Shown: positions 16,801 through 26,265, numbered from the stretch's first letter. The stretch is DNA of 64,000 bases from Catenovulum sediminis (GCF_007289895.1 NZ_CP041660.1:1922001-1986000); one strand, 5' to 3'. Notes: generated from the letters alone by a model not told the origin. Made by a program: numbers and translations.

Positions 16801-16831
16801 TAAGAGAGAATAGTAGAGCAAAGAGCATAGT

Positions 16832-18304
16832 ATGAAGTCCTTAAAACGTAAAAAATTATCAGCCTGTTTAATTTTGCCTTTCAGTTTGATTTGCCAATTG
16901 AGTTTAGCGGATCCTCTGTCTATTGATGGGGCATTGGAGCAAATATCTCAAGTGCCGCAAGATATTGTGGATGAAATACAATCAATTCCTACCGATAATT
17001 CAAACGAACCTAAAATAGAATTACCCGTTGAACTGAATGCAGGATTAGTGACAGAAGGACTAGCGACGGAGTTAGATGCAGAACTACCACTCGAATTGGG
17101 TAGCGTAGAATTACAAGCCGAGCTCAATTCTGCTGGATTATCGATAGAAGCTTCAGTACCACAACAAATTATTGGCTTAAATGGTCAACTAAAATTTGCA
17201 GAAACCCTAGACGAAGCGGGTCAACTGGCGGTTAAACAGGAATGGGTGATGCAAATCAGCTCGCAGCAAATGGCTCAGCTAAATGCATTAGTTGCCCAGC
17301 AGCAGATTAAAATTATTGAGCAGGAAAATCTGGATGCATTAGAGGTTACGGTTGTGCGAGTGCACGTTGATGCGCAATTAGATTCGCTGAGTGCGTTAAA
17401 AGCTGCATTGTTATTGGATGATGAACAGGTGCTCAGTCGTAACCACATTTATCAGGTGCAAAGTTCGGCTTTAAACACGCAAGCAGATATGCCCGCAGAA
17501 AAAAACATGAAAACAACAAAAGCTAAAGCATGTGCGCAAGCGATTAATATCGGGATGATAGATACTGCAGTTGATATTTATCATCCGGCTTTTAAACGCG
17601 TTCAACAAGCAGGCAGGATAATTCAACACAGTTTTGTTGATCCTGATCTAGCGCAGCCTACACAACATGGCAGTGCAGTAGCTGGATTGCTGGTGGGTGA
17701 AATGGTAAACCTACAACCCTTATTACCACAGGGGAAAATATACTCAGCCGCCACTTTTTATACGCGCCCGGATGGTGGGCAAGGGGCGACTATGTTTAAT
17801 TTAGTTAAAGCACTTAACTGGCTGGCAAAACAGCCAGTTAGTGTTATTAATATGAGTTTAACCGGGCCAGATAATGGTTTATTAAAAACCGCAATTGAAG
17901 CCTTGAGTAAACAACAAATCACGATTGTGGCAGCGGTTGGTAATGCGGGGCCAGCGTCGCCACCCTTATATCCGGCTGCTTATGCTGCAGTGATTGGTGT
18001 GACTGCTGTTGATCATAAAAACAACATTTATCGCTGGGCCGTTCGGGGCAAACAGGTGGATTTTGCGGCAACCGGCGTTGATGTTTTTGTGCCTAGAATT
18101 AATGGCAGTATTAAAACTGAAACCGGAACGTCAATGGCATCCCCTATTGTTGCTGCCCATTTGTTGTGTTTAATCAAAGGTGAAAAAAAATGGCCACAAG
18201 AGAGCCGTTTAATGATGCGGCGTTATGCACAAGATTTAGGGGAACTCGGTAAAGATGATACTTATGGTTATGGTTTAATTGGAAAAGTTAAATCACCCGA
18301 CTAA
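16832..18304 (+). CDS. Secreted subtilisin-like serine protease (S8 family)
   Basis: A 490-residue protein with a signal peptide (residues 1-26, ending LSLA). Residues 27-220 are an acidic pro-region containing unusual runs such as ELPVELNAGLVTEGLATEL. The S8 catalytic domain starts near residue 225. The triad is Asp in GMIDTAVD, His in QHGSAVAGLLVG and Ser in GTSMASPIVAAH, and the oxyanion Asn is in AAVGNAGPAS. The protein has no membrane anchor visible after the catalytic domain. It lies divergent from the sigma operon and has a matching promoter, so it belongs to that regulon. Its target might be the anti-sigma or the repetitive exported protein. Confidence 0.93.
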   Translation: MKSLKRKKLSACLILPFSLICQLSLADPLSIDGALEQISQVPQDIVDEIQSIPTDNSNEPKIELPVELNAGLVTEGLATELDAELPLELGSVELQAELNSAGLSIEASVPQQIIGLNGQLKFAETLDEAGQLAVKQEWVMQISSQQMAQLNALVAQQQIKIIEQENLDALEVTVVRVHVDAQLDSLSALKAALLLDDEQVLSRNHIYQVQSSALNTQADMPAEKNMKTTKAKACAQAINIGMIDTAVDIYHPAFKRVQQAGRIIQHSFVDPDLAQPTQHGSAVAGLLVGEMVNLQPLLPQGKIYSAATFYTRPDGGQGATMFNLVKALNWLAKQPVSVINMSLTGPDNGLLKTAIEALSKQQITIVAAVGNAGPASPPLYPAAYAAVIGVTAVDHKNNIYRWAVRGKQVDFAATGVDVFVPRINGSIKTETGTSMASPIVAAHLLCLIKGEKKWPQESRLMMRRYAQDLGELGKDDTYGYGLIGKVKSPD

Positions 18305-18329
18305 GCATTTTTAAACTTTGAGTCGGGTG
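18294..18329 (+). terminator. Hairpin at the end of the protease gene
   Basis: CACCCGACT (overlapping the stop codon region) pairs with AGTCGGGTG after an 18-base loop; the sequence after it is TGTTTGTATT. A terminator is plausible between the protease and the convergent outer-membrane gene, but the loop is long and the T-run is interrupted. Confidence 0.5.
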
Positions 18330-18371
18330 TGTTTGTATTACTGGATGTTATTTATCATCTAGCTTGTTGTG

Positions 18372-19310
18372 CTAAAAATGCATTTTTAAATTAACGGATG
18401 CGAGGTTTTCATCATAGTCAGCACTGCTGAGATTTGATTGCGCTTTTGTATGCTCAATTTTCCCATACATTTCGAAATATTGACTGAGGGGGTGATTGTA
18501 CTGAATGCCCAGCGTTTGTTTGCTATCGGCTCTAAATTCGTCTGGATTAACAGCATATGCAGCATAATCTCTGTCACTATATTGATAATAGACTTGAGCT
18601 TTTGCAGTTTGCTCAAATACCGTAAATTTTTGCGTGAAACTGGCCTTTAATTTACCTTCTGTGTAATCAAACCGCGTGTTGTCGGCACTTTCATCTTCAT
18701 GACTTATTGAGGCCGTTAAGTATTGTGACATGTTGATAAAATAAAATACATCTGCACCTATCGTTACCGCCTGCGCATCACGCTCAGATAAGTCGGCAAA
18801 TGATTTATCCCGCAGTACTGTAGAGCCTCGAAGATAAACCGCATCTCCTAACATTCGGCCAATATCTAACGTGAGCAACGTCATATCCAATAAGTCCGCT
18901 TCGGCTAAATCAATACTGGCGTAATCTAATCTTGCACCTAAACGATAGACACCTAATGCATAACGGCTTGCAATGTTTGCTTGATGCATTTGCGTATCGT
19001 ACGTTTGGGTATCTTGAAACTGTTTTTGGTTGTACTGATAACCTGCCGAAATTTGCGTATTTTCAGTTAATTGCCATTTGCCATCCGCGCCAACTTTTAA
19101 GGTGAGTGCGGTGTCGCTTTGATCAGATGCTGTGCCATCGAGCTCGGCAATTGTTAATTGACTATCGTGTAAATAGCCGGTTTCAGCGCTGATCGACCAA
19201 TTTTTATTTTTATCTTGAGCAAATGAAGCCGTGGCAAGCGCAGTAGACAATGCAGTTGATATCAATACAGATAAGCTCATTGAAAGTTTAGTTTGAGTGA
19301 ATGTTTTCAT
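18372..19310 (-). CDS. Outer-membrane beta-barrel protein
   Basis: A 312-residue protein with a signal peptide (residues 1-31, TASFA cleavage). The mature part is a succession of alternating amphipathic strands, and it ends in a terminal Phe (VNLKMHF), the Bam recognition signature. Strands such as TQISAGYQYNQKQFQ and EMYGKIEHTKAQ are typical barrel strands; I count about 12-16 strands, uncertain. No plug is seen, so it is a porin-like or assembly barrel, not a TonB receptor. A matching ECF promoter lies upstream, which places it in the sigma regulon of 16.2-20.7 kb. Confidence 0.85.
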   Translation of the reverse strand: MKTFTQTKLSMSLSVLISTALSTALATASFAQDKNKNWSISAETGYLHDSQLTIAELDGTASDQSDTALTLKVGADGKWQLTENTQISAGYQYNQKQFQDTQTYDTQMHQANIASRYALGVYRLGARLDYASIDLAEADLLDMTLLTLDIGRMLGDAVYLRGSTVLRDKSFADLSERDAQAVTIGADVFYFINMSQYLTASISHEDESADNTRFDYTEGKLKASFTQKFTVFEQTAKAQVYYQYSDRDYAAYAVNPDEFRADSKQTLGIQYNHPLSQYFEMYGKIEHTKAQSNLSSADYDENLASVNLKMHF

Positions 19311-19344
19311 GCGTACTACTCCAGAATAATTTGTGTAATCATCT

Positions 19345-19374
19345 AGATAACGTTTGAGCTGTATCGGTTATTCC
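19345..19374 (-). promoter_or_regulatory. ECF sigma promoter of the outer-membrane barrel gene
   Basis: On the minus strand GGAAT (19374-19370), 17 bases, then CGTTATCT (19352-19345), 35 bases upstream of the start codon. Confidence 0.65.
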
Positions 19375-19449
19375 CGCTTTTGTTATGGCTGGTATAGAAT
19401 GTGACGTGTTTCACGCTTAGTCGGATTATGGTGGTGTTTGTGATTTTGA

Positions 19450-19506
19450 CCTCAGCCCGAAGGGCAATGGCTATTTTAACCCTTAACGGCATTAGAATTC
19501 GTTTAT
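19450..19506. repeat. 57-bp repeat shared with the element in the rpoZ terminator
   Basis: A 57-bp stretch (starting CCTCAGCCCGAAGGGCAATG and ending ATTCGTTTAT) is identical, by eye, to 29903-29959 inside the inserted element there. The terminal inverted repeats of that element are absent here, so this is a fragment. Confidence 0.9.
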
Positions 19507-19517
19507 AATGAATACAA

Positions 19518-19544
19518 AAAAGGGGCATTTAAAATGCCCCTTTT
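19518..19544 (-). terminator. Bidirectional terminator behind the repetitive-protein gene
   Basis: AAAAGGGGCATTT pairs with AAATGCCCCTTTT around a single central base (effective loop about 5-7 bases), with T-runs on both sides. It is downstream of the repetitive protein on the minus strand. Confidence 0.85.
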
Positions 19545-19599
19545 GAATTTTATTTTTTCGAATTTAGTTCGTAATGCAATTGTTTAAAAATGCTATGAG

Positions 19600-20667
19600 T
19601 TAGAAATCTAGAGCAGAACTTTCACTAATGCTATTTTCTGCAGCGATGTCTAACACAGTGTTGATTTCGTCATTGACCACGGATGATAACTCGGCATCCA
19701 CACTTTCTTGTGCACTTTGCTGGGCTGTCGCTTCGGCATTTTGCGCAAGTGTTTCGCTAATCACATCAGTTGTGATTTGGTTACTCATTTCAGAAGCGAG
19801 GTTGACCGATGATTCAACGACAGATTCGCTTTGTTCAGAAACCACGTTTTGTAACTCTGCCGATAAATCAGATTGAGCTTCAACAGCCGCGTTTAATGTT
19901 GCATCAACCGTACTTTCCAGTGTATTTTCAACGGTTCCATTTACCGTGCCATTTACCGTGTTTGATAAGGTACCTTCGACCGTGCTGGTGACTGTGTTAT
20001 TAAGGGTTCCTTCAACGGCACCATTTATTGTATTGCTTAAGCTGCCGTCGATCGCTCCTTCAAGGGTTCCGTCAAGCGTACCATTAATCGTTCCGTCAAT
20101 TGCATTGTTGACTGTACCTTGTATTTCTTCACCTACCGACTGGCTAGACTCTAAACCAGTATTTAATGTGCCTTCAATTCGTCCGGCTAACTCAGATTGC
20201 ATATCCAAAGCATCGTCTTGCGCAACTTCTGCTGTATCTGGTTCAGTCGTTGTTTCGTCAGCTGATTGTTCATCATTTTCTGTGCTGTCATCTGATGAAT
20301 CTGGCGTATCTGCTTGTGCGGTAACATCTGCAGAGCTTTCAGCGTCACCTTCAACGTTATTTTCAACTCCGCTTTCAACTTTTGTGTTTGCACTGTTGTC
20401 TACTGTTGTTTGATTTTCACCTTCAATATTTTCTTCAGTTGTGTTGTTTGCACTGACTTCACTTTCGCTGTTTGTATTCGCGTTAAAGTCAGAGTTAAAA
20501 CTCATATCTGCCTTGGCTGTGCCATCTTGGGTTGCAATGTTTTGTTGGTAGCTGCCCGATGTTTCAAATTGTGATGATGCATCCGCTGAAAAGTCAGTGT
20601 TAGCGAAAGCCATAGTTGAAGACAAAGTACAAGCAGTTACAAATAATGTGTTTTTTAAGTTCATCAT
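19600..20667 (-). CDS. Exported acidic repetitive protein with tetrapeptide-like repeats
   Basis: 355 residues from ATG 20667, chosen because AGGAG is 7 bases upstream; an ATG two codons earlier is too close. A signal peptide ends AFA (residues 1-21). Residues 25-155 are low-complexity, rich in S, T, N, D, E. Residues about 160-255 show a regular 4-residue rhythm of [N/D/E]-[G/N/S]-[T/S/A]-[V/L/I] (for example GTVNGTVENTLESTV, DGTLEGAIDGSLSNTI). The rest is helical and Q/S/A rich. There is no Cys. No family is recognised; possibilities are an adhesin-like or matrix surface protein, or an antifreeze-like repeat. Its promoter matches the ECF motif. Confidence 0.75.
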   Translation of the reverse strand: MMNLKNTLFVTACTLSSTMAFANTDFSADASSQFETSGSYQQNIATQDGTAKADMSFNSDFNANTNSESEVSANNTTEENIEGENQTTVDNSANTKVESGVENNVEGDAESSADVTAQADTPDSSDDSTENDEQSADETTTEPDTAEVAQDDALDMQSELAGRIEGTLNTGLESSQSVGEEIQGTVNNAIDGTINGTLDGTLEGAIDGSLSNTINGAVEGTLNNTVTSTVEGTLSNTVNGTVNGTVENTLESTVDATLNAAVEAQSDLSAELQNVVSEQSESVVESSVNLASEMSNQITTDVISETLAQNAEATAQQSAQESVDAELSSVVNDEINTVLDIAAENSISESSALDF

Positions 20668-20728
20668 GGTCATTCTCCTAAAAGGTTTTTGTCATTTTTT
20701 GATGGCTGATTTGTCATCAAAGTCACTC

Positions 20729-20758
20729 AGATAACGCCTCAGCTATTCCTTTTATTCC
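20729..20758 (-). promoter_or_regulatory. ECF sigma promoter of the repetitive-protein gene
   Basis: On the minus strand GGAAT (20758-20754), 17 bases, then CGTTATCT (20736-20729), the same spacing as at 19345. It lies 62 bases upstream of the start at 20667. Confidence 0.65.
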
Positions 20759-20939
20759 GCACAATTTTACAACGCGTTATAAAATGAGCACTGGTTCACA
20801 CAAAGCGCCGTTGTGCTTTTCTGCACTTTTGTCTCTGTGCGTGACATGAATTAACACTGGTTGCGCCGCGTTCAGTCAGTTATAATCTTCGCCATTTTTC
20901 GCGCAAATTTATCCAGAAATAAAAGGTACTCGAACCCAA

Positions 20940-21869
20940 ATGGCAAAGTACGATATTAAAACCTTCCAGGGATTGATCCTGGCATTACAAGATTATTGGG
21001 CGCAGCAAGGCTGCGTTATTGTGCAACCTTTAGATATGGAAGTGGGTGCTGGTACTTTCCATCCTATGACTTTTTTGCGTTCATTAGGGCCAGAACCGCA
21101 TCACTGTGCATATGTGCAACCCTGTCGACGTCCTGCAGATGGTCGCTATGGTGAAAACCCGAACCGTTTGCAGCACTACTATCAGTTTCAAGTTATTCTT
21201 AAACCTTCACCCAGCAATATTCAGGCGCTTTATTTAGGCTCTTTGGAATTATTAGGCTTTGATACACAAACACATGATATTCGGTTTGTTGAAGACAACT
21301 GGGAATCGCCGACCTTAGGTGCTTGGGGATTAGGTTGGGAAGTTTGGTTAAATGGTATGGAAGTCACCCAGTTTACTTATTTCCAACAAGTGGGTGGTTT
21401 AGAGTGCCGACCTGTTTCCGGTGAAATTACCTATGGTTTAGAACGCCTAGCAATGTACATTCAAGGTGTAGATAGTATTTATGATTTAGTTTGGGCGGAT
21501 GGCCCTATGGGTCAAGTTACATACGGTGATGTCTTTTTACAAAACGAAGTTGAACAATCTGCTTATAACTTTGAACATGCTGATGTGGATGCTTTGTTTG
21601 CCCAATTTGACCAATGCGAGAAAGAAAGCGCCAAACTCATTGAAGCCGGGTTGCCTTTACCTGCCTACGAACAGGTTATGAAAGCCTCACATGCATTTAA
21701 TTTATTAGATGCACGTCACGCCATTTCAGTGACCGAACGCCAGCGTTATATCCTGCGTGTTCGCACCTTAGCAAAAGCCTGTGCTGAAGCATATTTTGCA
21801 GCGCGCGAAGAGTTAGGTTTCCCGCTGCTAAAAAAACAAGCACAAGATAATTCTAAACAGGAGGGCTAA
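20940..21869 (+). CDS. glyQ: Glycyl-tRNA synthetase alpha subunit
   Basis: A 309-residue alpha subunit of the bacterial alpha2beta2 enzyme that charges tRNA-Gly. It has the class II core: [37 protein letters not shown] (motif 2) and [14 protein letters not shown] (motif 3). glyS begins 4 bases after its stop. Upstream, TATAAT at 20881 is a fair -10 box for a housekeeping promoter, but no good -35 is seen. Confidence 0.98.
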   Translation: MAKYDIKTFQGLILALQDYWAQQGCVIVQPLDMEVGAGTFHPMTFLRSLGPEPHHCAYVQPCRRPADGRYGENPNRLQHYYQFQVILKPSPSNIQALYLGSLELLGFDTQTHDIRFVEDNWESPTLGAWGLGWEVWLNGMEVTQFTYFQQVGGLECRPVSGEITYGLERLAMYIQGVDSIYDLVWADGPMGQVTYGDVFLQNEVEQSAYNFEHADVDALFAQFDQCEKESAKLIEAGLPLPAYEQVMKASHAFNLLDARHAISVTERQRYILRVRTLAKACAEAYFAAREELGFPLLKKQAQDNSKQEG

Positions 21870-21873
21870 GCGG

Positions 21874-23943
21874 ATGGCAACTGAAAATTTATTAATTGAA
21901 ATAGGTACTGAAGAGTTACCACCCAAAGCGTTGCGCAAATTGGCTGAAGCGTTTGCCGAAAATATTCAAGCCGGTTTAGATAGTGCTGAATTGGCCTACG
22001 AATGTGTCAACTGGCTAGCGGCGCCTAGACGTCTAGCGGTCACTGTCAGTGCGCTAGCAGACAAACAGCAAGACAAAACTGTTGAAAAACGCGGGCCGGC
22101 GATTCAGGCTGCGTTTGATAAAGAAGGTAACCCAACCAAAGCAGCATTAGGTTGGGCGCGTGGTAATGGCATCGATGTTTCTCAAGCCGAGCGTTTAGAA
22201 ACAGACAAGGGTGCTTGGTTAATGTATCGCGCAGAAGTTAAAGGCCAGCCAGTTGCTGAGTTGATAATTGATATAGCAGATAAAGCATTGGCTAAATTGC
22301 CAATTCCAAAACCAATGCGCTGGGGGAGCAGTGATGTGCAGTTTATTCGACCTGTGCACACAGCCACTGTCTTTTATGGTGCACAATCAATTGACGGCCA
22401 GTTGCTGGGGGTTAAAACCAGTAATCAATTGCAGGGACATCGTTTCCATTCAAGCGGCCGCGTCACTATTCAACATGCAGATGAATACCAAGCTGTATTA
22501 AAAGAAGCGTATGTGATAGCTGATTTTGCAGAACGTAAAGCACAAATAAAGCAACAAGTTGAAGCTAAAGCCGCCGAATTAAATGGTATTGCGGATATGG
22601 ATGATGCGCTATTAGAAGAAGTAACAGGCTTAGTTGAATGGCCAGTTTTGCTCGTTGCGTCTTTTGAAGAGAAGTTTCTTGCCGTGCCGGATGAAGCGCT
22701 GATTTATACAATGAAAGGCGATCAAAAATACTTCCCGGTGCTGAATAAAGACGGCTCATTAATGAACAAATTTATCTTTATTTCTAACATTGAAAGTAAA
22801 GATCCAGAGCAGGTTATTCAAGGCAACCAGAAGGTTGTGCGCCCACGCTTAGCCGATGCAGAGTTTTTCTTTAATACCGACCGTAAAAAGACGTTGGAAA
22901 GCCGTCTAGAAAGCTTAAAGAGCGTACTTTTCCAACAAAAATTAGGCACGCTATTTGATAAATCAAGCCGAATTTCAGAGTTAGCAGCCTATATTGGTAG
23001 CAAAATAGATGCAGATGCTGAACAAGCCAAACGCGCAGGTTTATTGTCAAAGACAGATTTGATGACCGAAATGGTGATGGAATTTCCTGAAGTGCAAGGT
23101 GTCATGGGGATGCATTACGCTAAACATGATGGCGAGGCAGAAGCGGTTGCCAATGCGTTGAATGAACAATATCAACCTCGATTTGCAGGTGATCAATTGC
23201 CATCCGCACCGGTTAGCTGCGCAGTTGCGCTAGCGGACAAATTTGATACTTTAGCTGGGATTTTTGGGATTGGATTATTGCCAAAAGGCGACAAAGATCC
23301 ATTCGCATTGCGCCGCGCGGCGATTGGTGCATTGCGCATCATTGTTGAAAACAAACTCAATTTGGATTTATTGGATATCACCTATAAAGCAATTGAACTG
23401 TATGGCGACAAGTTAACCAACAAATCTGCGGCGAATGATGTGGTTGATTTTGTGTTTGGCCGCTTCCGCGCTTGGTATCAGGATCAAGGCTATCAAGTTG
23501 AAATTATTCAGGCGGTATCAGAACAAAGACCCACTGAACCATTAGATTTTGATTTACGTGTTAAAGCCGTTTCTGAGTTCAGGCTGTTGGATGCAGCCGA
23601 AGCATTGGCTGCGGCAAATAAACGTGTGAGCAATATTTTGGCTAAAAATCCGGCGGTATTGCCGCAGGTGGTGGATACTGAGCTATTACAGGAGCAGCAG
23701 GAAAAGGAACTTTATGCCTTAGTGTCAGCCAAACAAATTGAACTGGCACCTGTATTTGCACAGCGTGAATATGCCAAAGCGTTAGCAGAATTAGCGACAT
23801 TACGCGAAACTGTCGATGCATTTTTTGACAATGTCATGGTTATGGCTGATGATGAAAATGTCAAATTGAATCGTTTATTGTTGTTATCAGAGCTTCGAAA
23901 CCTATTTTTACAGGTTGCGGATATTTCGGTTCTGCAAAAATAA
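21874..23943 (+). CDS. glyS: Glycyl-tRNA synthetase beta subunit
   Basis: A 689-residue beta subunit, the usual length. It starts [20 protein letters not shown], with the tRNA-binding and editing-like region in between ([15 protein letters not shown]), the HD-like segment [31 protein letters not shown] and the C-terminal anticodon-binding domain. It is 4 bases from glyQ and translationally coupled. A lipoprotein gene follows by about 20 bases. Confidence 0.98.
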   Translation: MATENLLIEIGTEELPPKALRKLAEAFAENIQAGLDSAELAYECVNWLAAPRRLAVTVSALADKQQDKTVEKRGPAIQAAFDKEGNPTKAALGWARGNGIDVSQAERLETDKGAWLMYRAEVKGQPVAELIIDIADKALAKLPIPKPMRWGSSDVQFIRPVHTATVFYGAQSIDGQLLGVKTSNQLQGHRFHSSGRVTIQHADEYQAVLKEAYVIADFAERKAQIKQQVEAKAAELNGIADMDDALLEEVTGLVEWPVLLVASFEEKFLAVPDEALIYTMKGDQKYFPVLNKDGSLMNKFIFISNIESKDPEQVIQGNQKVVRPRLADAEFFFNTDRKKTLESRLESLKSVLFQQKLGTLFDKSSRISELAAYIGSKIDADAEQAKRAGLLSKTDLMTEMVMEFPEVQGVMGMHYAKHDGEAEAVANALNEQYQPRFAGDQLPSAPVSCAVALADKFDTLAGIFGIGLLPKGDKDPFALRRAAIGALRIIVENKLNLDLLDITYKAIELYGDKLTNKSAANDVVDFVFGRFRAWYQDQGYQVEIIQAVSEQRPTEPLDFDLRVKAVSEFRLLDAAEALAAANKRVSNILAKNPAVLPQVVDTELLQEQQEKELYALVSAKQIELAPVFAQREYAKALAELATLRETVDAFFDNVMVMADDENVKLNRLLLLSELRNLFLQVADISVLQK

Positions 23944-23962
23944 AAATTAAATGGAAAATTGT

Positions 23963-24439
23963 ATGAAAGCCGTTTTAGTACTTGTTTCTCTAATAACCGC
24001 GATATTAACCAGCGGATGTAGTGTGACACCGTATCCTGCACAAACAGAAGTGCAAAACCGTGAAGACTTTTTGTATTTGCGTGGTAATTTTACTTGGTGG
24101 GATATAGAAGAACACGCAAAAGTGAAGCAGGTTGAAGGTCAATTATATAAAGCGACAGTTGAATTGATTGCTGACGGCCAACCATATGAATTTAAATTTG
24201 CCGATGAAAATTGGAGCCTAGGGGCCAATTGTGGATATTACGAAAAAGCGGATCAATTGGTTACATTAGATGCAAAAGTTTCAGCAAATTGTAACGCTAA
24301 ATTTGAGCCTTTCCGTTTTATTCCGCAAGTAACGGGTGATTATGATTTTTTTATCGATTTTACCGATGAATCTGAACCCAAAGTTTGGATTAAACCAGCC
24401 GAAGCTGATTTGATTGAACGTTTGGTCCCCAGCTTCTAA
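23963..24439 (+). CDS. Lipoprotein with a pullulanase N2/CBM48-like domain
   Basis: 158 residues from ATG 23963 (GGAA upstream); an ATG four codons earlier is poorly placed for ribosome binding. A lipobox, LTSGC, ends the signal peptide. The mature part is beta-rich (FLYLRGNFTWWDIEEHAKV...YEFKFADENWSLGANCGYY) and ends in YDFFIDFTDESEPKVWI, a pattern like the pullulanase N2 or CBM48 immunoglobulin-like domain that contacts glucans. Whether it binds sugar is not shown. Two cysteines (NCGYY, ANCNAKF) may pair. It lies directly behind glyS and may be co-transcribed, with a terminator after it. Confidence 0.75.
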   Translation: MKAVLVLVSLITAILTSGCSVTPYPAQTEVQNREDFLYLRGNFTWWDIEEHAKVKQVEGQLYKATVELIADGQPYEFKFADENWSLGANCGYYEKADQLVTLDAKVSANCNAKFEPFRFIPQVTGDYDFFIDFTDESEPKVWIKPAEADLIERLVPSF

Positions 24440-24457
24440 GTTTTCATTTTTTATTTG

Positions 24458-24490
24458 GAATGCCAGTCAATGAGATTGGCATTCTTTTTA
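24458..24490 (+). terminator. Rho-independent terminator after the glyQS-lipoprotein unit
   Basis: GAATGCCAGTC pairs with GATTGGCATTC (one G-U), loop AATGA, then TTTTTAT. Confidence 0.85.
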
Positions 24491-24625
24491 TAAACCACCT
24501 CGTTCTCACTTATTAACGCTCGGTTAATAATGACCAGCCATTGTAATCTTTAAATTTTGAGCTATCTTTAAGCAGTGTTTAACAAAATTTTTACACTTAT
24601 TCTATTTAAAGTTGGAGCCGCCCAC

Positions 24626-25495
24626 GTGCGCATTAAATTGTTTATCCTCCCACTGGTACTCGTGAGTGTTTGTTTCGGCAATGCTGTTTATGCAGCGAAA
24701 ACCATAATGCATGCCCAAGCTCACAACCCCAAAGAGACCCTGATCGCTAATATTTTAAAGCTGGCGTTAGAAAAAAGTAGTTCAAACGACAACTATTTTT
24801 TTAAAGAGTGGCACGAAACACTTAACGAAGCGCGATTGATGAGTATGTTAGAAGACGGTGCCTTGCAGGTGGCTTGGGCCGGGACGCAAAAGCAATATGA
24901 AGAAAAGTACTTTCCAATTCGCGTTCCAGTGTTAAAAGGTTTGTTAGGACATCGCATTTTTATTATTCGCCAGGACACTCAAGCGATGTTTAATGATGTA
25001 CATACTTTAGAAGACTTGCGCAAAATAAAACTTGGGCAAGGAAAATTCTGGGGGGATACTTTTGTTTTAAAACACAATGGCTTGAAGGTCGTTGACCCGG
25101 TTAAATATAATAACTTGTTTTATATGTTAGAGGGTGGACGTTTTGATTTTTTTCCAAGAGCGGTGCATGAACCTTGGGGGGAAGTTGAGAGCCGACCCGA
25201 ATTAAAACTGACCGTTGAAAAAAATATATTACTGATTTATCCCTTCGCGATGTACTTTTTTGTTGCCAAAGACAATGCAAAATTAGGTCGTTTGATTGAA
25301 GAGGGGTTTCGTAATGCGATTTATGATGGCAGTTTTAATGAAATGTTTTATAACCATCCACTAACTAAAGAAATACTCAAACTATCAAAGCTCAAGTCTA
25401 GGCGAATTATCCGATTAGAAAACCCCAATATGAGTGAGTTAACTCCGTTTGATGAAAAAGCGCTGTGGTTAAATATAGATGAGCTTGAATATTAA
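24626..25495 (+). CDS. Periplasmic binding-protein-like protein, intact paralogue of 10606-11456
   Basis: 289 residues from GTG 24626, which has GGAG 8 bases upstream and begins a clean signal peptide (residues 1-23, VYAA cleavage); a GTG 17 codons earlier is possible but adds an unusual hydrophobic leader. It is aligned with the broken gene at 10606-11456: LLGHRIFIIR, QGKFWGDTFVLKHNGL, FFPRAVHEPWGEVESRPELKLTVEKNILLIYPFAMYFFV. The pattern resembles the amino-acid-binding SBP_bac_3 fold without a partner permease gene nearby. The ligand and role are unknown; such stand-alone proteins may feed a sensor. Confidence 0.8.
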   Translation: MRIKLFILPLVLVSVCFGNAVYAAKTIMHAQAHNPKETLIANILKLALEKSSSNDNYFFKEWHETLNEARLMSMLEDGALQVAWAGTQKQYEEKYFPIRVPVLKGLLGHRIFIIRQDTQAMFNDVHTLEDLRKIKLGQGKFWGDTFVLKHNGLKVVDPVKYNNLFYMLEGGRFDFFPRAVHEPWGEVESRPELKLTVEKNILLIYPFAMYFFVAKDNAKLGRLIEEGFRNAIYDGSFNEMFYNHPLTKEILKLSKLKSRRIIRLENPNMSELTPFDEKALWLNIDELEY

Positions 25496-25507
25496 AGTTA
25501 AAGAGAT

Positions 25508-25535
25508 AAAAGGCGAGTGTTGTACCTCGCCTTTT
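25508..25535. terminator. Bidirectional terminator between convergent genes
   Basis: AAAAGGCGAG pairs with CTCGCCTTTT, 8-base loop, T-run on both sides. It serves the binding-protein gene on the plus strand and dsbA on the minus strand. Confidence 0.88.
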
Positions 25536-25592
25536 GTTGTTAGTAGCTTATGAATGACAGGCCTAAACGGCACATTCAGTTGGTTTGAGAGG

Positions 25593-26210
25593 TTACTTTT
25601 TATTCAGTAAAAAATTAACTAACTGGACGTATTCCTCTTCCGACTTGACGCTCCCTAATTTAACCTCGTATTTACCGTTAACAATAAGGGTGGGTACACT
25701 GCGGATATTAAAGCTTTTTTGTTCTGATTGCATTTGATTTGCCCGACCTGAAGCCATGAAGCTTTTATAGGCAGAGTCATATTTTGTAGGGTCAATATTA
25801 GCTTCCTGAACCAATACACTTCTAACATCCTGCATTGAATCAAAGCGTTTTCTATCTTTATGTAAGTGTTTAAATAGTGCTGAGATACCTTGTTCTTCTG
25901 CTTTTAATAATTCTAAAGCAGCCAAGCTTTTGCCTAAGCCTTGTGCAACTTCTCTGTTATTTCTGGGCATAAAATCCACATGGCTTTTGATAAAACTAGC
26001 GTCATCTGGCATGCTCTTTTTGATTTTGTCGACAATCGGCTCAAAAGCAAAACAATGGGGGCAATAAAACGAGAAAAACTCTTTTATTTCTGGTTTTGCG
26101 GTTGCCGGTTTAGATAATTCTTCATAATGTTTACCTGCTTCAAATTGCTCTGCACACGCGGTAAGTGGCATCAAAATGGCGGCAAATAAAAGCGCGACGA
26201 ATTTCTTCAT
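25593..26210 (-). CDS. dsbA: Periplasmic thiol:disulphide oxidoreductase DsbA
   Basis: A 205-residue protein with signal peptide (residues 1-20, TACA) and thioredoxin fold. The active site is CPHC in FFSFYCPHCFAFEP and the cis-proline loop is SVPTLIVNG. DsbA makes disulphide bonds in exported proteins, reoxidised by DsbB. srkA lies directly upstream, the same pair as E. coli yihE-dsbA. Confidence 0.97.
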   Translation of the reverse strand: MKKFVALLFAAILMPLTACAEQFEAGKHYEELSKPATAKPEIKEFFSFYCPHCFAFEPIVDKIKKSMPDDASFIKSHVDFMPRNNREVAQGLGKSLAALELLKAEEQGISALFKHLHKDRKRFDSMQDVRSVLVQEANIDPTKYDSAYKSFMASGRANQMQSEQKSFNIRSVPTLIVNGKYEVKLGSVKSEEEYVQLVNFLLNKK

Positions 26211-26265
26211 TCTGAGTTCCTGTTAGTGAATAGAAATTATAAGTTAATGATTGCAAATTACCGTA

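Noticed and set aside
19628-20574. Plus-strand frames across the repetitive-protein gene
   Set aside because: Low-complexity shadows of the minus-strand gene, which has a signal peptide, ribosome site and promoter.
20881-20886. Strong promoter for glyQ at TATAAT
   Set aside because: The -10 is good but no -35 at a suitable distance is visible, so it is only mentioned under glyQ.
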